Shown: positions 8,986-19,465, numbered from the stretch's first letter. The stretch: DNA of 64,000 nucleotides from Inconstantimicrobium porci (GCF_009696465.1 NZ_VULX01000007.1:49088-113087); one strand, 5' to 3'. Notes: generated by a model from the sequence alone, not told the origin. Translations and numbers: made by a program.

Positions 8986-10113
8986 ATGAAAGAAATATCT
9001 TTATATATACATATACCTTTCTGTAAAAATAAGTGTATGTATTGTGATTTCCCATCATTCGCTGGAAAGGATAATCTTAGAGACAGATATGTTGCTGCTC
9101 TCATCAAGGAAATAAAGATGAAAGCAGAACAATATATAATAAAGACAGTCTTTATAGGTGGGGGTACTCCCACCTATTTAACTTTAGAGGAAATGGATAT
9201 ACTTTTATCTGCCATAGATAAGCTGAAGTTTGCAGATGATTATGAATTTACAGTTGAGTGTAATCCGGGAACATTGACATTTGAAAAATTAAAATTAATG
9301 AAAGATAGAAAAGTAAACAGGCTAAGTATAGGTCTTCAGTCAACAAACAATTCACTGCTTAAGACACTTGGACGTATTCATGATTATAAGACTTTTGAAG
9401 AAAATTATAATCTGGCAAGAAAAGCGGGTTTTGATAATATAAATGTAGACTTAATGTTTGGACTTCCAGATCAGAAAGTCTCAGACTGGATAGAAACATT
9501 AGAAGATATAGTGAAACTAAACCCAGAACATATATCTGCATACAGCTTAATAATAGAAGAAGGTACGCCATTTTATAACATGTATAATAATGACAGACTT
9601 AACCTGCCGTCTGAAGATGATGAAAGGGAAATGTACCATTCTGCAAAAAGAATCTTAGAGCAGAACGGCTATCATCAGTATGAAATATCTAATTTTGCAA
9701 AGCAGGGCAGAGAATGCATACATAATGAAGTTTACTGGATGCTTGATGAATATCTAGGATGCGGCAGTGCTGCATCTTCATATGTTAATGGCAATAGATA
9801 TAAGAATGAAGAAAACATAGAAAAATATATTAATGATATAGAAAATGATACTACTTCAGTAGAAGAAGAAATACACAACTCCTTAGATGATAATATGGAA
9901 GAGTTCATGTTCATGGGGCTTAGAATGATAAGAGGAGTCTGTGAAAAAACTTTTGAGAAAAAATTCGGCGTAAAAATAGATACTATCTATAAAGATGTAA
10001 TAGATAAGCATATTAATGAAAAGCTACTTGTAAGAGAAAATGGGAGAATCTATCTCACAGCAAAAGGCATTGAACTTTCAAATTACGTCATGAGTGACTT
10101 TATACTGACATAA
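8986..10113 (+). CDS. hemW: Radical SAM heme chaperone HemW
   Basis: The 375-residue protein opens with the radical-SAM cluster motif C13-x3-C17-x2-C20-x-F22. The phenylalanine after the third cysteine points to HemW rather than to true coproporphyrinogen dehydrogenase HemN, which has a fourth cysteine. GGGTPTYL and the C-terminal HemN domain follow. HemW is thought to deliver heme to membrane enzymes. It lies between lepA and hrcA, the usual Firmicute neighbourhood. The ATG is preceded by GTGGGGTG. Confidence 0.92.
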   Translation: MKEISLYIHIPFCKNKCMYCDFPSFAGKDNLRDRYVAALIKEIKMKAEQYIIKTVFIGGGTPTYLTLEEMDILLSAIDKLKFADDYEFTVECNPGTLTFEKLKLMKDRKVNRLSIGLQSTNNSLLKTLGRIHDYKTFEENYNLARKAGFDNINVDLMFGLPDQKVSDWIETLEDIVKLNPEHISAYSLIIEEGTPFYNMYNNDRLNLPSEDDEREMYHSAKRILEQNGYHQYEISNFAKQGRECIHNEVYWMLDEYLGCGSAASSYVNGNRYKNEENIEKYINDIENDTTSVEEEIHNSLDDNMEEFMFMGLRMIRGVCEKTFEKKFGVKIDTIYKDVIDKHINEKLLVRENGRIYLTAKGIELSNYVMSDFILT

Positions 10114-10142
10114 GTACAAAAAAATATAGTTAATAATAGCAT

Positions 10143-10346
10143 TAGTGAACAACGAACAGAGAATAACGAATAGTTGGGGAAATAACTTTGCTATGGCGAA
10201 GTTATTATTATAAAAAATACAGGCTGAATTACGTTTAGTAATTCAGCAGGAGGTTTGGAGGATTTTCCTCCATTTTGATAAATTCATAAGCGTAGCAAAA
10301 TGAATTTTAACCATTTCTATTCACTGCTCGTTATTGTTATTCGTTT
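10143..10346. repeat. Modular hairpin element 6 (TTCGTTATTCAC-word arms)
   Basis: Left arm 10143-10173, inverted right arm about 10314-10343. Inside: AATAACTT/AAGTTATT hairpin (about 10181-10208), a perfect ATTAC hairpin (GCTGAATTAC 10223-10232, GTAATTCAGC 10238-10247), the AGGAGGTTTGGAGG...CCTCC module (10248-10271) and an AAATTCAT/ATGAATTT hairpin (about 10280-10308). This is a clear full-length copy in forward module order. Between it and the hrcA promoter (10393-10535) I see only AT-rich sequence. Confidence 0.8.
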
Positions 10347-10363
10347 TTACAAGATTGTTGTGG

Positions 10364-10392
10364 GGCTGCAGGTGATTATGCAGTCTTTTTTT
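10364..10392 (+). terminator. Probable intrinsic terminator before hrcA
   Basis: GGCTGCA (10364-10370) pairs with TGCAGTC (10379-10385), with one wobble, followed by seven T. It separates hemW from the heat-shock operon. Confidence 0.65.
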
Positions 10393-10535
10393 ATGCTTAA
10401 TTTTAAATTATGCTCAATTTAGAAAAATAAATTCATATGTATGCGATTTATTGAGGAAATGGAAGAAAAACAGAGCGAATATATAAAAATATTAAAAAAA
10501 CGGCTGAATTTGCGATAAATATAATTATATTAAAA

Positions 10536-10564
10536 TTGACAAAACTAAATATAAATAATATATT
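10536..10564 (+). promoter_or_regulatory. Sigma-A promoter of the hrcA operon
   Basis: TTGACA (10536-10541) and TATATT (10559-10564) are 17 bases apart, and the CIRCE operator begins 13 bases downstream, the usual place for HrcA to block transcription. Confidence 0.8.
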
Positions 10565-10577
10565 TAAAGCATAGTCA

Positions 10578-10604
10578 TTAGCACTCAATGATAGTGAGTG
10601 CTAA
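10578..10604 (+). promoter_or_regulatory. CIRCE operator (HrcA binding site)
   Basis: This is a perfect CIRCE inverted repeat: TTAGCACTC (10578-10586), nine-base spacer, GAGTGCTAA (10596-10604). HrcA binds this site to repress the class I heat-shock genes. It lies between promoter and hrcA, so hrcA-grpE-dnaK should be autoregulated. Confidence 0.97.
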
Positions 10605-10622
10605 CAGAAAAAGGTGGTGTTA

Positions 10623-11648
10623 GTGATAGACGAAAGAAAGATTAAAATTCTACAGGTTATTATTAATGACTATATAACTACTGGAGAGCCGGTAGGATCA
10701 AGGACTATCGCTAAAAAGTATGAGCTGGGAGTAAGCCCGGCTACAATAAGAAATGAAATGGCAGACCTTGAGGAACTTGGGTATCTTGAGCAGCCACATA
10801 CTTCTGCAGGTAGGATTCCTTCTAGCAAAGGTTACAGATTATATGTAGATAAGCTTATGAAACAGCAGCAGTTATCCTTAGAAGAACAGCTTGCCATAAA
10901 AAATGAAATAATTGATATGGCGTTGCTTGAAGTTGATAAGATGGTTAAACAGGTAAGTTCTTTATTATCCGATCTTACTAAATTAACTTGTGTTGCAAAG
11001 ACTCCATCTTTTAATAAAGGCTATATAAAATCACTTCAATTAATGATTATTGATGAAAATAATATTCTTGTAGTAATAATTACTGACCGTGGAGTAAAGA
11101 ATAGTATTATCAAAGTAAAAAATATTCCAAGCAGTAATGAAATCGAGAATATTAATCATGTTTTAAACATGAGATTGAAGAATCATACAATTGAGCAGAT
11201 AAATCTGCAGGTGATTAACTCTATAAGAGATGATCTTACTGGATATGATGACATTTTTAATCCACTTATTAAGGTTCTATATGAAACACTTAACAATGGG
11301 AATGAAAATGATGATGTTGTTACAGAAGGAACAACAAATATATTTAATTATCCAGAGTACAATGATATAGAAAGTGCCAAAGAAATATTAAGTCTTTTAG
11401 AGGACAAAGGTAAAATTAGTGCTCTACTTGATAATAAAGATGGTTTTTCAATAAGGATAGGTGATGAAAATTATCTTCCTGGCGCTAAAAATTGTAGTGT
11501 GATTTCAGCAGTATATTTTATGGATGATGTACCGCTAGGTACAATTGGACTTATAGGGCCAAGAAGAATTAATTATTCTAAAGTAGTCTCTATTATGGCT
11601 GAAGTTATGAAAGAATTGAATGAAGTTATTAACAAAAAGAAACTATAG
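10623..11648 (+). CDS. hrcA: Heat-inducible transcription repressor HrcA
   Basis: HrcA binds CIRCE and represses the heat-shock operon; GroE chaperones keep it active in other Firmicutes. The N-terminal winged helix (residues about 1-70, with [30 protein letters not shown]) is diagnostic. I chose GTG 10623 because AGGTGGTG lies just upstream and homologues start IDERK...; GTG at 10614 or 10617 would overlap the ribosome site. Length is 341 residues. It is first in hrcA-grpE-dnaK, 36 bases before grpE. Confidence 0.95.
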   Translation: MIDERKIKILQVIINDYITTGEPVGSRTIAKKYELGVSPATIRNEMADLEELGYLEQPHTSAGRIPSSKGYRLYVDKLMKQQQLSLEEQLAIKNEIIDMALLEVDKMVKQVSSLLSDLTKLTCVAKTPSFNKGYIKSLQLMIIDENNILVVIITDRGVKNSIIKVKNIPSSNEIENINHVLNMRLKNHTIEQINLQVINSIRDDLTGYDDIFNPLIKVLYETLNNGNENDDVVTEGTTNIFNYPEYNDIESAKEILSLLEDKGKISALLDNKDGFSIRIGDENYLPGAKNCSVISAVYFMDDVPLGTIGLIGPRRINYSKVVSIMAEVMKELNEVINKKKL

Positions 11649-11684
11649 ATATTTGAGAAATAGAGATGAGGTGTTTGGTAAGTT

Positions 11685-12314
11685 ATGGATAATAAGAAAG
11701 ATAAAGAAGAAAAGATAGAAGAAACATTAAATGATACTGTAGAAACTGATACTAAAGAAGAAACAGCAGAAAATGAAGTTAATGAAGTAAAAAATGAAGC
11801 AGATAATGCTCCGAAGGAAGAAGATAAAGATGATGATAAATTCTCTAAGCTTACTGAGGAGTTATTCAAAGCTAAAGAAGAAAATACAAAGCTAAATAAT
11901 GAGCTGAATACATTAAAAGATAGGCTTGTAAGAATCAATGCTGAGTATGACAACTTTAGAAAGAGAACTGCTAAAGAAAAGGAAGGCATTTATGCAGATG
12001 CATGTAATGATGTATTAAAGGAAATGCTTGGTGTTCTTGATAATCTTGAAAGAGCTGTTGCAGTTGAAAATAGTTCTGTAGAAGACTTGAAGAATGGTGT
12101 CGATATGACAATGAGACAGTTCAAGAATGCATTTGATAAATTAGGCGTTGAAGAAATAGATGCAAGTGGAGAATTTGATCCACATCTTCATCAGGCAGTA
12201 ATGCATGTTGATGATCCAGATTTGGGTAAGAACGTTGTTGCTGATGTCCTTCAAAAAGGATATAAAAAAGGTGACAAAGTCTTAAGATACACAATTGTTA
12301 AAGTTGCAAATTAA
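11685..12314 (+). CDS. grpE: Nucleotide exchange factor GrpE
   Basis: GrpE drives ADP release from DnaK. The 209-residue protein starts with about 65 very acidic, low-complexity residues, then a coiled-coil stretch (residues about 65-100) and the conserved core LVRINAEYDNFRKRTAKEKE and a C-terminal beta domain with DPHLHQAVMHVDDP. It sits between hrcA and dnaK in the CIRCE-controlled operon. The ATG follows a GAGGTG-containing leader. Confidence 0.96.
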   Translation: MDNKKDKEEKIEETLNDTVETDTKEETAENEVNEVKNEADNAPKEEDKDDDKFSKLTEELFKAKEENTKLNNELNTLKDRLVRINAEYDNFRKRTAKEKEGIYADACNDVLKEMLGVLDNLERAVAVENSSVEDLKNGVDMTMRQFKNAFDKLGVEEIDASGEFDPHLHQAVMHVDDPDLGKNVVADVLQKGYKKGDKVLRYTIVKVAN

Positions 12315-12372
12315 ATATTAATTTAACATAAAAATAAAATTCTAAATAGATAATATTTGAGGAGGAAGAAAA

Positions 12373-14223
12373 ATGGGAAAAGTAATAGGAATAGATTTAG
12401 GTACTACAAATTCATGCGTAGCAGTTATGGAAGGTGGAGAACCAGTCGTAATCGCTAACTCAGAAGGAGCAAGAACAACTCCATCAGTTGTTTCATTCCA
12501 GGCAGATGGAGAAAGATTAGTAGGACAGGTTGCTAAAAGACAGGCAATAACAAATCCTGATAAAACTATAATGTCAATAAAGAGACATATGGGAACTAAC
12601 TACAAAGTTAATATAGATGGAAAAGAACACAGCCCACAGGAAATATCAGCTATGATTCTTCAAAAGATAAAGGCTGATGCTGAAAGCTACCTTGGAGAAA
12701 CTGTTAGTGATGCAGTTATCACAGTTCCAGCATATTTTAACGACAGCCAGAGACAGGCAACTAAGGATGCAGGAAAGATTGCAGGACTTAATGTTTTAAG
12801 AATAATCAACGAACCAACAGCTGCATCTCTTGCTTATGGTCTTGATAAGCAGGAAGCTGCTCACAAGATATTAGTATTTGACCTTGGTGGTGGTACATTC
12901 GATGTATCTATACTTGAACTTGGAGACGGAGTATTCGAAGTTAAGTCAACAAATGGTGATACTAAACTTGGTGGAGATGACTTTGACCAAAAGATAATGG
13001 ATTATATAGCTGAAGATTTCAAAGCTAAGAACAACATAGATTTAAGAAATGATAAGATGGCTTTACAGAGATTAAAAGAAGCAGCTGAAAAAGCTAAGAT
13101 AGAATTATCTTCATCAAATCAGACAATAATCAACTTACCATTCATCACAGCTGATGCAACTGGTCCAAAGCATATTGAAATGACTTTAACTAGAGCAAAA
13201 TTCAATGAAATTACTCATGATTTAGTTCAGAGAACTCTTGAACCAATGAAGAAGGCATTAAGCGATGCTGGTCTTTCAATCAACGATGTTGATAAAGTAA
13301 TATTAGTTGGTGGATCTACTAGAATCCCAGCTGTTGTAGAAGCAGTTAAGAACTTTACAGGAAAAGAACCTTCAAAGGGAGTTAACCCAGATGAATGTGT
13401 TGCAGTAGGTGCTGCTATTCAAGGTGGAGTTTTAACAGGAGAAGTTAAGGATGTATTATTACTAGATGTTACACCATTAACTTTAGGAATTGAAACTTTA
13501 GGTGGAGTTGCTACACCATTAATCGAAAGAAATACAACAATACCAACAAGAAAGAGCCAGGTATTCTCTACTGCTGCTGATGGTCAGACTTCAGTTGAAA
13601 TTCACGTAGTACAAGGTGAAAGACAGATGGCTGCTGACAATAAGAGCTTAGGAAGATTCACACTTTCAGGAATTGCTCCAGCACCAAGAGGAATTCCTCA
13701 GATTGAAGTTACATTTGATATAGATGCTAACGGTATAGTTAAGGTTTCTGCTGTTGATAAGGCTACTAACAAGGAAGCTAACATCACAATTACAGCTTCA
13801 ACTAACTTAAGCGATGATGAAATAGATAAGGCTGTTAAAGAAGCTGAAAGATTTGCTGAAGAAGATAAGAAGAGAAAAGAATCAATCGAAGTTAAGAACA
13901 ATGCAGAACAGATAGTTTACCAGACTGAAAAGACTTTAGGAGAACTAGGAGATAAGGTTTCAGCTGAAGATAAAGCTAAGGTTCAGACTAAACTTGATGA
14001 ATTAAAGAAAGTTAAAGATGGAGAAGATATAGAGGCTATTAAGAAGGCTACTGAAGAATTAACTCAGGAATTCTATGCAATATCTTCAAAGATGTATCAG
14101 CAGGCTAACCCACAAGGAGCAGATCCAAACATGGGAGGAAACCCAGGAGCTGATGCAGGACAACAGGCACCACATGATGACAATGTTGTAGATGCTGACT
14201 TCAAGGTAGACGACGACAAATAA
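12373..14223 (+). CDS. dnaK: Molecular chaperone DnaK (Hsp70)
   Basis: The 616-residue Hsp70 begins [20 protein letters not shown] and carries the ATPase motifs [29 protein letters not shown] and [11 protein letters not shown]. The substrate-binding domain follows from about residue 365, then the helical lid, ending in the typical acidic tail ([12 protein letters not shown]). It lacks the N-terminal insertion of Gram-negative DnaK, as expected for Firmicutes. GAGGAGG precedes the ATG. It ends at a strong terminator, so dnaJ, 446 bases downstream, is probably transcribed at least partly on its own. Confidence 0.99.
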   Translation: MGKVIGIDLGTTNSCVAVMEGGEPVVIANSEGARTTPSVVSFQADGERLVGQVAKRQAITNPDKTIMSIKRHMGTNYKVNIDGKEHSPQEISAMILQKIKADAESYLGETVSDAVITVPAYFNDSQRQATKDAGKIAGLNVLRIINEPTAASLAYGLDKQEAAHKILVFDLGGGTFDVSILELGDGVFEVKSTNGDTKLGGDDFDQKIMDYIAEDFKAKNNIDLRNDKMALQRLKEAAEKAKIELSSSNQTIINLPFITADATGPKHIEMTLTRAKFNEITHDLVQRTLEPMKKALSDAGLSINDVDKVILVGGSTRIPAVVEAVKNFTGKEPSKGVNPDECVAVGAAIQGGVLTGEVKDVLLLDVTPLTLGIETLGGVATPLIERNTTIPTRKSQVFSTAADGQTSVEIHVVQGERQMAADNKSLGRFTLSGIAPAPRGIPQIEVTFDIDANGIVKVSAVDKATNKEANITITASTNLSDDEIDKAVKEAERFAEEDKKRKESIEVKNNAEQIVYQTEKTLGELGDKVSAEDKAKVQTKLDELKKVKDGEDIEAIKKATEELTQEFYAISSKMYQQANPQGADPNMGGNPGADAGQQAPHDDNVVDADFKVDDDK

Positions 14224-14269
14224 TAGAATATTAAGTTTTGACACTTAATTAACTTGTAGATATAATATC

Positions 14270-14299
14270 AAAGGGAAGGCACCTAAGTCTTCCCTTTTT
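14270..14299 (+). terminator. Terminator of hrcA-grpE-dnaK
   Basis: AAAGGGAAG (14270-14278) pairs with CTTCCCTTT (14289-14297) across a 10-base loop, and the T run continues to 14299. Confidence 0.88.
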
Positions 14300-14391
14300 C
14301 TAAGCAAAATATATATAATAGTTGATTCTGCGCAAACTAGTATAACTGAAGAAAATCTATAATTTGAGTATAGATGCAATTTAGTGAATAG

Positions 14392-14580
14392 AGAACAACG
14401 AATAAGGAATAGTTAAGGAATGAACTTCGTAAAAGCGCAGTTCAAAATAAATCAGGTCAGATTACGTTTAGTAATCTGACAGGTGGTTTGGAGGGCCTGC
14501 CCTCCATTCTATTAAATTCTTGAGCAGAGCGAAAAGAATTTTAACCTTCATTCTACATTTTACATTCTAAATTCTACATT
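14392..14580. repeat. Modular hairpin element 7, arms from two different families
   Basis: The left arm (14392-14412) uses AGTGAATA/ACAACGAATA words, but the right arm (14548-14580) uses ATTCTACATT words of the other family, so the arms do not pair. Inside: GAACTTCG/AGTTC hairpin, perfect ATTAC hairpin (GTCAGATTAC 14456-14465, GTAATCTGAC 14471-14480), GGAGGGCCTGCCCTCC module and AAATTCTT/AAGAATTT hairpin. It fills most of the dnaK-dnaJ gap; the rest of that gap (14300-14391, 14581-14655) shows nothing else. Confidence 0.75.
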
Positions 14581-14669
14581 GTGTGAGCATACAGAATGTA
14601 AATATGTATTGATAGAGAGTAGATTTACTCAAATAGAATATTTACTAAAATAATATAGGTGGTGAACCC

Positions 14670-15806
14670 ATGGCAAATAAAGATTATTATGAAGTACTTG
14701 GTCTTCAAAAAGGAGCCAGTGATGACGAAATAAAAAAAGCTTTTAGAAAGCTTGCTATAAAATATCATCCTGATAAAAATAAAGGAAATAAAGAAGCAGA
14801 AGAAAAGTTCAAAGAGATAAATGAAGCTTATCAGGTTCTATCAGATCCCAAAAAGAAGGCTAATTATGATCAATTCGGTAGTGCTGATGGTGCCGGTTTT
14901 GGCGGCGGCTTTGATGGTGGATTTGATTTCTCAGGTATGGGAGGATTTGGCGATATCTTTGATACAATTTTCGGCGGCGGTGGATTCGGCGGTGGAAGTG
15001 CTCAGAGAAAAAATGCACCTCAGAGAGGTGACGATTTAGAGTATCGTTTAAATCTTACATTTGAAGAAGCTGTATTTGGCGTTGAAAAAGAAATATCAAT
15101 TACAAGAAATGAAAACTGTGAAACTTGTAATGGCTCTGGTGCTAAACCAGGAACAAGTCCAAAGACATGCGATAAGTGTCATGGAACAGGTCAGATAAGA
15201 ATTCAGAGACAGACTGGTCTTGGAAATTTCGTTTCAACTACAACATGTGATAAATGTGGTGGTAAAGGAAAAATTATAGAAACACCATGTCCAACATGTA
15301 AAGGCAGGGGCCATGTAAGAAAAAACAGAAAAATAACTATAAAGGTTCCAGCAGGTGTTGATACTGGCAATATGATGCCTTTAAGAGGACAAGGAGAACA
15401 CGGTGTTAACGGTGGACCAGCAGGAGATTTATATATAAGAATAAATGTTATGCCTTCTAACATATTCAAGAGAAGAGGCTCAGATTTATATATAGATACA
15501 CATGTAAGCTTTGGAAAAGCAGCTTTAGGTGCTGAAATAACAGTTCCATCAGTAGATGGTGATGTTAAGATAACAGTTCCTCAAGGTACTCAATCAGGTA
15601 CAATGCTTAGACTTAAGGGTAAGGGTGTTCCTAAGGTTAACTCTGGACAGAGAGGAAATCAGTATGTCAATGTAATAGTTGATACACCAAAGAACCTTAA
15701 CGAAAAACAGAAAGAAGCTCTAAGGTTATTCATGGAAGCAAGCGGTGAAAAGGTTGAAGTACAGCCACATAAGAAAGGCTTTAAGGATATATTCGGAAAG
15801 AAATAA
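14670..15806 (+). CDS. dnaJ: Chaperone DnaJ (Hsp40)
   Basis: DnaJ delivers substrates to DnaK and stimulates its ATPase. The 378-residue protein has an N-terminal J domain with H33-P34-D35 and a Gly/Phe-rich linker (about residues 70-115). Four CxxCxGxG zinc repeats follow ([32 protein letters not shown]), then the C-terminal substrate domains, so it is a full type I DnaJ. The ribosome site TAGGTGGTG precedes the ATG. It is separated from dnaK by a terminator and hairpin element 7. Confidence 0.98.
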   Translation: MANKDYYEVLGLQKGASDDEIKKAFRKLAIKYHPDKNKGNKEAEEKFKEINEAYQVLSDPKKKANYDQFGSADGAGFGGGFDGGFDFSGMGGFGDIFDTIFGGGGFGGGSAQRKNAPQRGDDLEYRLNLTFEEAVFGVEKEISITRNENCETCNGSGAKPGTSPKTCDKCHGTGQIRIQRQTGLGNFVSTTTCDKCGGKGKIIETPCPTCKGRGHVRKNRKITIKVPAGVDTGNMMPLRGQGEHGVNGGPAGDLYIRINVMPSNIFKRRGSDLYIDTHVSFGKAALGAEITVPSVDGDVKITVPQGTQSGTMLRLKGKGVPKVNSGQRGNQYVNVIVDTPKNLNEKQKEALRLFMEASGEKVEVQPHKKGFKDIFGKK

Positions 15807-15816
15807 ATTGTAGAAT

Positions 15817-15844
15817 AAAGTGCAGATTAACCTGCACTTTTTTT
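15817..15844 (+). terminator. Terminator of dnaJ
   Basis: AAAGTGCAG (15817-15825) pairs with CTGCACTTT (15832-15840), followed by a T run. Confidence 0.88.
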
Positions 15845-15853
15845 CTTGGTAAA

Positions 15854-16031
15854 AGATAAGAGATATGAGAGAAGAGAGCAGAGAAAAGGATGAAGCTCCC
15901 CGGCGGGAGTTTCGGAAGGTTAAATTGCGTTAAGCAATTTAACAGGAGGTTTGGAGGGATTCCCTCCATTATGTTAAATTCTTGAGCGAAGCGAAAAGAA
16001 TTTTAACCAAAACTCTGCTCTCTTAGTTCAT
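15854..16031. repeat. Modular hairpin element 8 (AGAGATAAGAG-word arms)
   Basis: Left arm 15854-15889 (AGATAAGAGATATGAGAG...), partial inverted right arm 16010-16031. Inside: GAAGCTCCC/GGGAGTTTC hairpin, perfect ATTGC hairpin (GTTAAATTGC 15919-15928, GCAATTTAAC 15934-15943), GGAGGGATTCCCTCC module and AAATTCTT/AAGAATTT hairpin. Full module order as in elements 6 and 7. Confidence 0.78.
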
Positions 16032-16132
16032 AACTATTACGTGAATTGAGAAATGATAATTGAAAATTTATGTGTGTCAGTGTAAAATAGATAAATAGTC
16101 GAGAATCGATATTGATTGAAAGGATGATTTAA

Positions 16133-17074
16133 ATGGAAGGAACTTGGATAGAAATCAGAGTTATTACTGAAAGTGAGGCTATAGAACCTGTTTCAGGAAT
16201 ATTTTATGGATTAGGATGTGCAAATGTTGCCATTGAAGATCCTAATGATTTCAAAAACACAGAAAAGGGTCCTCTTACATATGACTTTGCAGATATAAAC
16301 GTACTTGAATATAAGGGAGAGGCAGCAGTAGTAAAAGCATATTTTTCAGAACAAGATAACATAGAAAAGACTGTTGAATACATAAAAGAAAAGCTTCAGG
16401 AAATAAAATCAATGGGCATAAACATTGGTGAAGGAAAAGTTGAAACTAATGAAATGCATGAAGAAGACTGGGCAAATACATGGAAGAAATATTATAAACC
16501 TACTAAGATCGGAAATAATATTGTTATAAAGCCTATGTGGGAACAATATGAAGCTAGAGATGGTGAACTTGTAGTTGAACTTGACCCAGGAATGGCTTTC
16601 GGTACTGGAACACATGAAACAACAAGTATGTGCATCAAGTCACTTGAAAAATATGTAACAAAGGATACTACTGTATTTGATGTTGGTACTGGTTCTGGAA
16701 TACTTGCAATAGTTGCATCAAAATTAGGTGCAAAGCATGTTGTAGGTGTTGACCTTGATCCTGTTGCGGTGGAATCTGCAAATGAAAATTTAAGACTTAA
16801 CAATCTTAATAACATAGAAATACTTCATGGAAATCTTCTTGATGTAGTTGAAGGAAAAGCAGATCTTGTTGTTGCAAATATACTTGCAGAAGTGGTATGT
16901 ATTCTAGTAGATGATGTAAAGAAAGCACTAGATAAAGGTGGAATCTTCATATCATCAGGAATAATACATGACAGAAGACAGATGGTAATAGATAAACTTG
17001 AACAAAGCGGATTTGAAGTTGTTGAAGTAAATAAAGATGGAGAATGGAACTGCATTGTGGCTGTAAATTCTTAG
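16133..17074 (+). CDS. prmA: Ribosomal protein L11 methyltransferase
   Basis: PrmA methylates ribosomal protein L11 using S-adenosylmethionine. The 313-residue protein has the N-terminal substrate-recognition domain (MEGTWIEIRVIT start), then LDPGMAFGTGTHETTSMC and the SAM-binding VFDVGTGSGILAI with acidic GVDLDPVAV. It lies between dnaJ and rsmE, the conserved Firmicute order. The ATG at 16133 follows a GAAAGGATG region that fits a ribosome site. Confidence 0.96.
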   Translation: MEGTWIEIRVITESEAIEPVSGIFYGLGCANVAIEDPNDFKNTEKGPLTYDFADINVLEYKGEAAVVKAYFSEQDNIEKTVEYIKEKLQEIKSMGINIGEGKVETNEMHEEDWANTWKKYYKPTKIGNNIVIKPMWEQYEARDGELVVELDPGMAFGTGTHETTSMCIKSLEKYVTKDTTVFDVGTGSGILAIVASKLGAKHVVGVDLDPVAVESANENLRLNNLNNIEILHGNLLDVVEGKADLVVANILAEVVCILVDDVKKALDKGGIFISSGIIHDRRQMVIDKLEQSGFEVVEVNKDGEWNCIVAVNS

Positions 17075-17150
17075 TGAAACTGAGCAGAGCGAAAGTTGAA
17101 CTTAGAATTTAGGCCCATCTTGAAAGCGGAGTCGAGCAAGATGATTCTTC

Positions 17151-17281
17151 AGTGAATAACGAATAGAGAATAGTGAATAGAAAAAGTAAAAAAATTAGCT
17201 GCGCTTTGCTTGTTGATTTTTAATAGTAAGGAGTTTCATCCTTTTCTATTCGTTGTTCACTATTAACTGTTCGCTGGTTCA
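17151..17281. repeat. Modular hairpin element 9, short copy (TTCGTTATTCAC-word arms)
   Basis: Left arm 17151-17181 and inverted right arm 17243-17281, enclosing only a GGAGTTTC half-module. The inner hairpins are gone. The bases just upstream (17075-17150) hold small GAGCAGAGCG-like fragments related to the loops of other elements. Confidence 0.7.
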
Positions 17282-17359
17282 CAGATTATTTTTATTAGAA
17301 GTTTAAACTGAGGTTTAATTGAAATTATTAAATGAAAGATGATAAAGGAGTTGTATTAC

Positions 17360-18103
17360 ATGCACAAATTCTTTACTGAAATACAGAATTTTCAGGGAGA
17401 TCAGGCTTTTATATATGGAGATGATGTAAAGCATCTATATAAAGTTCTTAGACTTACTGAGGGTACAGAAGTTATCCTGAATAATTATCAAGGAGAAGAA
17501 TTCCTTGCTAAGATTGCTGAGATAACTAAAAAAGATGTAAGGCTTGATATAATTAAGAAATTAGATATAAATAATGAAAGCAATATCAAAATAACTCTTT
17601 ATCAGGGGATGCCTAAAGCATCAAAGATGGATCTTATTGTGCAAAAAGGAACAGAGCTTGGCGTAAATGAAATAATTCCTACAATTACTGAGAGAGTAGA
17701 TGTGAAACTTAAAGGCGAATTCAAAAAGCTAGATAGACTTCAGAGAATAGCAAATGAAGCCTGTAAGCAGTGTAAGAGAACAATCGTACCGAGAGTTAAA
17801 GAACCAATAGAATTTGCAGTACTGATTAATGATATGTCATTATATGATCTTGTAGTTGTACCATATGAAAATGCAGAAAATAAAGGCGTGAAATATCTTG
17901 CAGAAAAGTACAGCAATATAGAAAGTGTTGCAATAGTTATTGGACCTGAAGGCGGATTTGAAGAAAGCGAAATAGAAGAACTTAAAAATAATGGAGCTGA
18001 GATAGTGACATTAGGAAACAGAATACTTAGGACTGAAACTGCTGGATTCGTATGCAGCACGCTTTTACAATACGAGTTTGGCGATTTAGGAGGAAATTTA
18101 TAA
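17360..18103 (+). CDS. rsmE: 16S rRNA (uracil1498-N3)-methyltransferase
   Basis: RsmE methylates U1498 in 16S rRNA. The 247-residue protein has the N-terminal PUA-like domain and the C-terminal SPOUT knot, with IVIGPEGGFEESEIE and LGNRILRTETAGF, the family's SAM-binding signatures. I start at ATG 17360 (MHKFFTE), nine bases after AAAGGAG; an in-frame ATG at 17339 has no ribosome site. The stop codon is directly followed by the mtaB ATG, so the two are co-translated, as in many Firmicutes. Confidence 0.95.
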   Translation: MHKFFTEIQNFQGDQAFIYGDDVKHLYKVLRLTEGTEVILNNYQGEEFLAKIAEITKKDVRLDIIKKLDINNESNIKITLYQGMPKASKMDLIVQKGTELGVNEIIPTITERVDVKLKGEFKKLDRLQRIANEACKQCKRTIVPRVKEPIEFAVLINDMSLYDLVVVPYENAENKGVKYLAEKYSNIESVAIVIGPEGGFEESEIEELKNNGAEIVTLGNRILRTETAGFVCSTLLQYEFGDLGGNL

Positions 18104-19408
18104 ATGAAAGTAGCATTTTATACATTAGGATGCAGAGTTAATATGTATGAATCAGAAGCTATGACGGAAAAATTCATAAGAGATGGGTATGAAGTTGTAG
18201 ATTTCAGTGAAAAGGCTGACGTATATGTAATCAATACATGTACAGTTACTAATATGGGTGACAAGAAATCAAGACAGGTTATTGGAAGAGCAAGAAGACT
18301 TAATTCAAAGGCTGTAATAGCTGTTGTTGGATGTTATTCACAAATAGCACCAGATGAAGTTAAGGAAATACCAGGAGTAAATGTTGTTCTTGGCACAAGA
18401 AATAAGAGCGAAATAATATACTGGGTAAATAAAGCAAGAGATGAAAAAGTTAAAGTTGTGTCTGTAAATCCAGTACTAAAAGACAAGAAATTTGATGACC
18501 TTAAGATAGAAGATTATCAGGATAAGACTAGAGCTTTTCTTAAAATACAAGATGGATGTAATAGATTCTGTGCATATTGTCTGATTCCGTATGCTAGGGG
18601 AGCAGTATGTTCAAAAGACCATACAAAGGTTATTGAAGAAGTTAGGGAACTTGCAGCTCATGGATTTAAGGAAGTAATACTTTCAGGAATACACATAGCA
18701 TCATATGGTGTTGATCTAGATGAGAAAATTACTTTAGTTGACATAATAGAAGAAATTGAAAAGATAGATGGCATAGAGAGAATAAGAATAGGTTCAATAG
18801 ATCCTACATTCTTTACTGATGAAGTAGTTATGAGAATTAAGAAGCTTAAAAAGCTTTGTCCGCACTTCCATCTTTCAATGCAGAGTGGCTGTGATGAAAC
18901 TTTAAAGAGAATGAACAGAAGATATGATTCAAAGAAGTATGAGGAAATCGTTGGTGTTTTAAGAGATAATATTAAGGATGTTTCTATAACAACAGATGTA
19001 ATAGTAGGATTCCCAGGAGAAACTGATGAGGAATTTAATAAGACTTATGAATTCTTAAAGAGAATAAAACTTACTAAGACGCATGTATTTAAGTATTCTC
19101 CAAGAGAAGGAACAAAAGCTGCTTCAATGGATAATCAGATAGATGGAAACAAAAAAGAAGAAAGAAGTAAGCTTCTTATAGAATTAAGCAATAAAAATGA
19201 ACAGGAATTCATGAGAAAGTTCCTAGGACATAATATGAGTGTTCTATTTGAACAGGAATGTAATCATAAGCCTGGATATTTTGAAGGTTATACAAGCAAT
19301 TATATGAAGGTATTAGTACCATTTGACTGTGATTCAGTAGTAGGAAAGATTCTTGATGTTAAGCTTGATGATGTTGAAGGCGAAAATATAATAGGAAAAA
19401 TGGAATAA
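18104..19408 (+). CDS. mtaB: tRNA t6A37 methylthiotransferase MtaB
   Basis: MtaB converts t6A37 to ms2t6A37 in tRNA. The 434-residue protein has the N-terminal cluster domain (TLGCRVNMYESEAM and VINTCTVTN), the radical-SAM motif CNRFCAYCLIPYARG near residue 150 and a C-terminal TRAM domain. TLGCRVN favours MtaB over MiaB and RimO. It begins at the base after the rsmE stop, with AGGAGG ahead, so it is translationally coupled. Confidence 0.95.
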   Translation: MKVAFYTLGCRVNMYESEAMTEKFIRDGYEVVDFSEKADVYVINTCTVTNMGDKKSRQVIGRARRLNSKAVIAVVGCYSQIAPDEVKEIPGVNVVLGTRNKSEIIYWVNKARDEKVKVVSVNPVLKDKKFDDLKIEDYQDKTRAFLKIQDGCNRFCAYCLIPYARGAVCSKDHTKVIEEVRELAAHGFKEVILSGIHIASYGVDLDEKITLVDIIEEIEKIDGIERIRIGSIDPTFFTDEVVMRIKKLKKLCPHFHLSMQSGCDETLKRMNRRYDSKKYEEIVGVLRDNIKDVSITTDVIVGFPGETDEEFNKTYEFLKRIKLTKTHVFKYSPREGTKAASMDNQIDGNKKEERSKLLIELSNKNEQEFMRKFLGHNMSVLFEQECNHKPGYFEGYTSNYMKVLVPFDCDSVVGKILDVKLDDVEGENIIGKME

Positions 19409-19465
19409 AAATGATATAATTATTATATACATTCTACATTGTTAGTTTGGTGAGGAGGTGAAAAA

